DNA from: an uncultured Thermomicrobia bacterium
GTDB lineage: Bacteria > Chloroflexota > Chloroflexia > Thermomicrobiales > JALYUS01
DNA length: 8,187 bases
Direction: 5' to 3'
Assembly (NCBI GenBank): GCA_937968015.1
Contig: CALBSO010000007.1
Span: forward strand, 1-8,187
Under the pieces are notes generated by a model. That model was not told where the DNA came from. It was given only the letters and a program-made list of their open reading frames with translations, and searched no databases. The position numbers and the translations under genes were made by a program. This document shows, piece after piece, positions 4,877-8,187 of the stretch. Within the stretch, counting starts at the first letter, position 1; each line of letters begins with the position of its first letter.

Positions 4877-6700
4877 GTGGATCAGACGCGCGATCGGCGG
4901 GACAACCCACGGGGCGATGAGCAACGCTGGCAAGGGACAGCGAGTGCGCCGCCGCAGACGAACCCCGAGGCATTCGCGACCAATTTCCGCTCCCTCGCCG
5001 CCGCCCTCTACGACTTCCTCAACCGGCTCACCGGCCGGGATGAGACCGCGGGCGCGCTGATGCGGCAGGTCGCCTCGCAGGCGGCGATGAGCGCGGCGAG
5101 CGCCGATCAATGGCCTTCCGCGCGCGCCTGGCTCTTCGCGCGCGCCTATGCCGCCATCCCCGCCGAGACGAGCGCCGCCGCTGCCGACCCCGCGCCCTAT
5201 ATCGCACCCGATCCGGCGCTCCTGCCACCCGTCGCGCCCGAGAGCGGCCTGAACGACATGACCCGCGCGGTCTGGCGCGCGATCAGCGCCCTGCCTGTCG
5301 AGCAGCACGCGCTTGTCCATCTGCACATTCGGGAAGCGATGGTCGTCGGCGAGGCGGCAAGCGTGCTCGGCATCACGGAGCGGGAGGCGAGCGACCGGCT
5401 CCAGCGACTGATCCCGGCGGTGGAGGCGGCGAGCCGCGCCCTCTTCCTCATCCGCTTCGGCCGCCCGCGCGATCCCGCACTGGACGCGCTGCTCTCCGAC
5501 CTCAACATCACCCGCCTGACGCCCGAAGCGCGCGCCAGGATCGAGGAGTACGCCGAACAATCACTGACCGCGCAAGCGATGCTCGGCGCGGTACCGCCGC
5601 CCTTGACCGTCTACGCCGCGCTCCGCCCGGTGCCGCCGCCCGCGCCGATCGCGGATGAGGCAATCGCAGGCGCGCTGCCGTGGCTGCCCCTCGTCGAGGA
5701 AACGACCACCGCGCTCGATCTGCCGCCGGAGATGGCAACGACCGCTCTCCCGGAGGAGCCGGTGCGGTACGGCGAGCCGCGACCGGTTGAGGAGCATTAC
5801 GGCACACGGGCGCTCGATATCCCCGTCCGGCAGCGCGTCATGCGGGAAGAGGCGGTCTTTGCCCCGCCCCGGACGACGACCCGCGCGCTCGGGCCGCTCG
5901 CGCTCCTCGGGCTACTCGGCGGCGCGTTGATCGTCATCGTTGGCGCCCTTGTCCTCTTCCTCGTGCGTGGCGACTCGACGAGCGGTGGCAACGTCACGGC
6001 CACCGTTGGTAGCGGGACACCGACGACCGCCCCGACTGCTGGCTTGCCCCCGGCCCTCCTGACCGCAACCGCGCTGGTGAACGCGATCGGCACCCCGACC
6101 CCGATCCCGACCGTAACGACCGCGCCGCGCCCGCCGGGCACCGCGCCCGTCGGCAGCGTCACGGAGCCGACCAGCGTAGCTACGCCGACACCCCTCGGCA
6201 CGCAGCCCGCCGCCACGCCAATTGATACGCCTGTCCCGAAGGTGACACCGATCTCACGGGAGTCGCCGACGCCGCGCGTTACACCAATCCCGACGGACAC
6301 ACCGGGGCCGACGAAGGCCCCGACCGCAACCGCGGCGAAGACCCCGACCGCGAAGCCGACGAAGGCCCCGACCGCAACCCCTGCGGGCCCGACGCCGACG
6401 ACCGCACCGGGCGGCACGATCACCTTGGATCGGTCGAGCATTAACCTCGGATCGGCCGGCACCTCCGGCGGTGTGACCCTCGGCAATCCCGGCCCGGCGG
6501 CGGTCGGCTTCACCACCAAGTCGAGCACGACCTGGCTTTCCGCCGCGCCCTCCAGCGGCAGCGTGCCCGCCAATGGGAGTCGGTCGGTCACCATCACCGT
6601 CAACCGCGCGGGACTCGTCCCCGGCAATTACAGCGGCACCGTCACCTTCACGACGCCGAGCGGCTCCTTCAGCGCTGTCACCGTCACCTTTACGGTGTGA
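4877..6700 (+). CDS. ECF sigma-like / transmembrane / BACON-like fusion protein
   Basis: A 607-residue protein with an unusual domain order. Residues 30-97 resemble ECF sigma region 2: LYDFLNRLTGRDETAGALMRQV, then SARAWLFARAYAAIP, matching the usual LTG..DAEDLVQ and PRAWLFRIARN pattern, but with most acidic core-binding positions lost. Residues 127-178 resemble region 4, a helix-turn-helix: ISALPVEQHALVHLHIR, then AASVLGITEREASDRLQRL. After a Pro-rich stretch comes one strong membrane helix at about 339-363 (LALLGLLGGALIVIVGALVLFLV), flanked by Arg on both sides. Residues 367-512 are a Thr/Pro/Ala stalk, and 513-607 form a BACON-like Ig fold (SSTTWLSAAPSSGSV, then LVPGNYSGTVTFT). The HTH half should be cytoplasmic and the BACON half outside. 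It may sense or anchor at the cell surface while acting on transcription; whether the degenerate sigma domain still binds RNA polymerase is unknown. The deaminase gene begins 13 bases after its stop. Confidence 0.8.
   Translation: MDQTRDRRDNPRGDEQRWQGTASAPPQTNPEAFATNFRSLAAALYDFLNRLTGRDETAGALMRQVASQAAMSAASADQWPSARAWLFARAYAAIPAETSAAAADPAPYIAPDPALLPPVAPESGLNDMTRAVWRAISALPVEQHALVHLHIREAMVVGEAASVLGITEREASDRLQRLIPAVEAASRALFLIRFGRPRDPALDALLSDLNITRLTPEARARIEEYAEQSLTAQAMLGAVPPPLTVYAALRPVPPPAPIADEAIAGALPWLPLVEETTTALDLPPEMATTALPEEPVRYGEPRPVEEHYGTRALDIPVRQRVMREEAVFAPPRTTTRALGPLALLGLLGGALIVIVGALVLFLVRGDSTSGGNVTATVGSGTPTTAPTAGLPPALLTATALVNAIGTPTPIPTVTTAPRPPGTAPVGSVTEPTSVATPTPLGTQPAATPIDTPVPKVTPISRESPTPRVTPIPTDTPGPTKAPTATAAKTPTAKPTKAPTATPAGPTPTTAPGGTITLDRSSINLGSAGTSGGVTLGNPGPAAVGFTTKSSTTWLSAAPSSGSVPANGSRSVTITVNRAGLVPGNYSGTVTFTTPSGSFSAVTVTFTV
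6307..6379 (+). repeat. 25-bp direct repeat within the Thr/Pro stalk
   Basis: The same 25 bases occur at 6307-6331 and 6355-6379, offset by exactly 48 bases (16 codons), with no mismatch. Both copies encode PTKAPTAT in the extracellular stalk of the fusion protein. Exact nucleotide identity suggests a recent duplication by slippage or recombination; being in frame, it lengthens the stalk without disrupting the BACON-like domain. Confidence 0.85.
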
Positions 6701-6713
6701 GGCGGAAGAGCGC

Positions 6714-7760
6714 ATGTCCCTCGAGACGTACCTCCGCGCCGCGCCGAAGGCGGAACTGCACGTTCATCTGGAGGGTTCGATCCGACCCGCGACGCTTCTC
6801 GCCTTGGCAGAGCGTAATCATGTCCCCTTGCCCGCGACGACGGAAGCCGAATTGCGCGGGTGGTTCGTCTACCGCGATTTCGACCACTTCATTGAGATGT
6901 ACGTTACCTGCACGAAATGCCTGCGGACGACAGAGGATTACGAACTCGTCGTCTACGAGTTTGGCGCGGAGATGGCGCGGCAGAACGTCCACTACGCCGA
7001 AGTGACCTTCTCGCCGAGCACCAACTGGATGTTCGGCGTCTCGCAAGAGGTCTGGTTCCCCGGCCTGACGCAAGGACGGGCGCGGACGCGGGCAGATTTC
7101 GGCGTAGAGATCAACTGGGTCTTCAATATCGTGCGGAGTTGGACGGACGAAACACGCACGATCCCAACGGCGGATTACACGACAAGCGTCGCCATCGAGG
7201 GCATGGATAATGGCGTCGTCGCACTCGGCTTAGGAGGCTCGGAGGTTGGCCGACCGCCCGAACCGTTCGCGCCGTGGTTCGATCGGGCGCGGGCTGCCGG
7301 GCTTCACAGCGATCCGCACGCGGGCGAGACAGTCGGGCCGGAGAGCATCTGGGGCGCGCTTCGGGCGCTCGGCGCGGAGCGGATCGGGCACGGCGTTCGG
7401 GCGATTGAGGACCCCTCGCTCCTTACCTATCTTGCGGAGCATCGTATCCCGCTGGAGGTCAACCCCACCAGCAATATCCGCCTCGGTCTCTATCCCGATC
7501 TCGCGGCCCACCCGCTCCGCCGATTGCATGACGCGGGCGTGATCGTCACCGTCAACTCGGACGATCCGCCGCTTTTCAACACGACACTGAATGACGAGGT
7601 CGCGCTGCTCGCCGCACCGTTCGGCTTCACCATAGAGACAATTGATGCGATCCTCCTCAACGGCGTCCGGCACTCCTTCTTGCCCCCCGCGCGACGCCAA
7701 GCGCTGGAAGCAGCCTTCACGGCGGAACTGGCGGCGTTGAAGAAGGTGCATCTTTCCTAA
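6714..7760 (+). CDS. Adenosine deaminase family amidohydrolase (COG1816)
   Basis: A 348-residue zinc hydrolase that removes the 6-amino group from an adenine-type base or nucleoside, probably in the cytoplasm. The amidohydrolase motifs are complete: H16-V-H18 (zinc) in AELHVHLEGS, H202-A-G-E205 (zinc and catalytic Glu), H226 in RIGHGVR, and N281-S-D283-D284 (Asp zinc ligand) in VNSDDPPLF. The length is typical. The substrate is not settled: GLGGSEVGRPP at 172-182 and EVNPTSNI at 248-255 look closer to actinobacterial adenosine/aminofutalosine deaminases than to adenine deaminases, which I recall having GLDSSE-like sequence at the first site. If aminofutalosine is used, the enzyme would belong to the futalosine route to menaquinone. 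The ATG is preceded by GGAAGAG at 6704-6710, 3 bases upstream of the codon; the gap from the fusion-gene stop is 13 bases, implying one operon. The product class is certain, the substrate is not. Confidence 0.93.
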   Translation: MSLETYLRAAPKAELHVHLEGSIRPATLLALAERNHVPLPATTEAELRGWFVYRDFDHFIEMYVTCTKCLRTTEDYELVVYEFGAEMARQNVHYAEVTFSPSTNWMFGVSQEVWFPGLTQGRARTRADFGVEINWVFNIVRSWTDETRTIPTADYTTSVAIEGMDNGVVALGLGGSEVGRPPEPFAPWFDRARAAGLHSDPHAGETVGPESIWGALRALGAERIGHGVRAIEDPSLLTYLAEHRIPLEVNPTSNIRLGLYPDLAAHPLRRLHDAGVIVTVNSDDPPLFNTTLNDEVALLAAPFGFTIETIDAILLNGVRHSFLPPARRQALEAAFTAELAALKKVHLS

Positions 7761-7768
7761 CTCCCGCC

Positions 7769-7791
7769 TCCCTTCTCGACGAGGGAAGGGG
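7769..7791. repeat. Hairpin after the deaminase gene
   Basis: CCCTTCTC (7770-7777) pairs with GGGAAGGG (7783-7790) with one T-G pair, giving an 8-bp stem and a 5-base loop, 10 bases after the deaminase stop. It is followed by GCAAAAAG rather than Ts, so alone it is not a rightward terminator. It sits next to the stronger hairpin at 7799-7822. Confidence 0.55.
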
Positions 7792-7798
7792 CAAAAAG

Positions 7799-7822
7799 AC
7801 CCCCTCCTTTTCGGGAGGGGGT
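7799..7822. terminator. Rho-independent terminator, possibly bidirectional
   Basis: ACCCCCTCC (7799-7807) pairs perfectly with GGAGGGGGT (7814-7822) around a 6-base loop, a very stable 9-bp GC-rich stem extendable by A-T and G-T pairs. Rightward, only TTT follows, then GAAGG. Leftward, the stem is followed by CTTTTTGC, a better T-tract. It ends the rightward operon and may also stop transcripts arriving from the right. Confidence 0.75.
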
Positions 7823-8187
7823 TTGAAGGAAAGAAACCCTTCGAGTCTCCGCATGCATTCTGCATGCCGCCCGATTTGTCCGTTACGTGATTCTGCGTTC
7901 TCTCAATCCCATTTCATTGCGACATCCTCATCCCGTGACATCGGCCCATCGCCTGCAAACGCATATCTCAACATCAGGTACAGTGAACCAATCCTGGATG
8001 ACAATCGCCTCGGTGCGCACGGCGATTCCTCTGTCACTTTCGTCATGAAGCGGGGCAGGAACCACTGGATTCGTCCGGTCGTTTATAATCAGGTACGCGG
8101 TCATTCACGCCGAAGGGATGCGATACCGTTCCCGCTTGTTCATCGGCACATTGTGTCGTATCGTGCAGACGCTACCCCCGCAGCGTA
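7823..8187. other. Tail without a recognisable gene
   Basis: About 360 bases follow the terminator with no gene I can recognise. Composition is less GC-biased than the flanking genes. One rightward frame has no stop from before 7853 to the window edge: from ATG 7853 it gives 111 codons (MHSACRPICPLRDS...), with an internal ATG at 8045, but no ribosome binding site, no family resemblance and codons unlike the genes here (many TCT, CAT, AAT). Two smaller frames are equally weak: GTG 7887-8048 (+, 53 residues) and 7928-8104 (-, 58 residues, MTAYLIINDRTNP). TATAAT at 8084-8089 is an exact -10 sequence without a good -35, so the stretch may be the upstream region of a gene beyond the edge. Confidence 0.35.
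7851..7867. repeat. 7-bp inverted repeat with 3-base loop
   Basis: GCATGCA (7851-7857), TTC, TGCATGC (7861-7867) form a perfect short stem; GCATGC is also self-complementary, so it reads as both direct and inverted repeat. No T-run follows. It could be a protein-binding site or a transcript hairpin; no function is assigned. Confidence 0.4.

Noticed and set aside
4760..5560. 266-residue leftward ORF
   Set aside because: Shadow of the sigma-like domain region; Arg/Gly-rich with no recognisable domain.
6301..6380. Possible CRISPR-like repeat and spacer
   Set aside because: Only two repeat copies, in frame inside a protein-coding Thr/Pro stalk, and no cas genes.
5797..6627. 276-residue leftward ORF rich in GVGVAVG
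   Set aside because: It is the complement of the Thr/Pro stalk; its repetitiveness is inherited from the sense-strand repeats.
8084..8089. TATAAT as a full promoter
   Set aside because: Exact -10 hexamer, but no acceptable -35 at 16-18 bases upstream and no supported gene downstream.

Overview
The window is a GC-rich bacterial accessory region. It most likely comes from a metagenome-derived or draft assembly, because the first 44 bases are not genomic: they are an Illumina Nextera adapter with its sample index. The host looks like a member of the Chloroflexota (perhaps Thermomicrobia-like). This is an inference from three things: a Zincin_2/DUF2342-type metalloprotease, a long Thr/Pro-rich extracellular linker ending in a BACON-like Ig domain, and an ECF-sigma-like protein carrying a membrane helix. 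Actinomycetota remain possible.

Layout, left to right. Bases 1-44 are adapter. Bases 45-365 (+) are the last part of an MFS transporter. Bases 366-546 lie between two convergent genes, yet hold a near-consensus rightward promoter with only a 58-codon reading frame after it. Bases 547-1875 (-) encode a cytochrome P450. Bases 1876-2060 are a hairpin-rich leader between the P450 and the TetR-family regulator at 2061-2690 (-). That regulator has a clear sigma70-type promoter with a perfect 16-bp palindrome just inside the transcript, a good candidate for an autoregulatory operator. MFS exporter, P450 and TetR regulator together suggest a small module for oxidising and exporting a hydrophobic compound.

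Rightward from 2932 come a small two-helix membrane protein (2932-3252), a membrane-anchored zincin metalloprotease (3459-4703), an unusual sigma-like/transmembrane/BACON fusion (4877-6700), and an adenosine-deaminase-family amidohydrolase (6714-7760) starting 13 bases after the fusion stop, so probably co-transcribed with it. Two tandem hairpins at 7769-7822 close this unit.

The last 360 or so bases (7823-8187) hold no recognisable gene. Their base composition is less GC-rich than that of the genes, and one frame stays open to the window edge.

The most noteworthy element is the 4877-6700 fusion. It has a degenerate ECF sigma region 2 and region 4 on the cytoplasmic side, one membrane helix, a Thr/Pro stalk with an internal 25-bp duplication, and an outer BACON-like domain. 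It could be a one-piece surface-sensing regulator.
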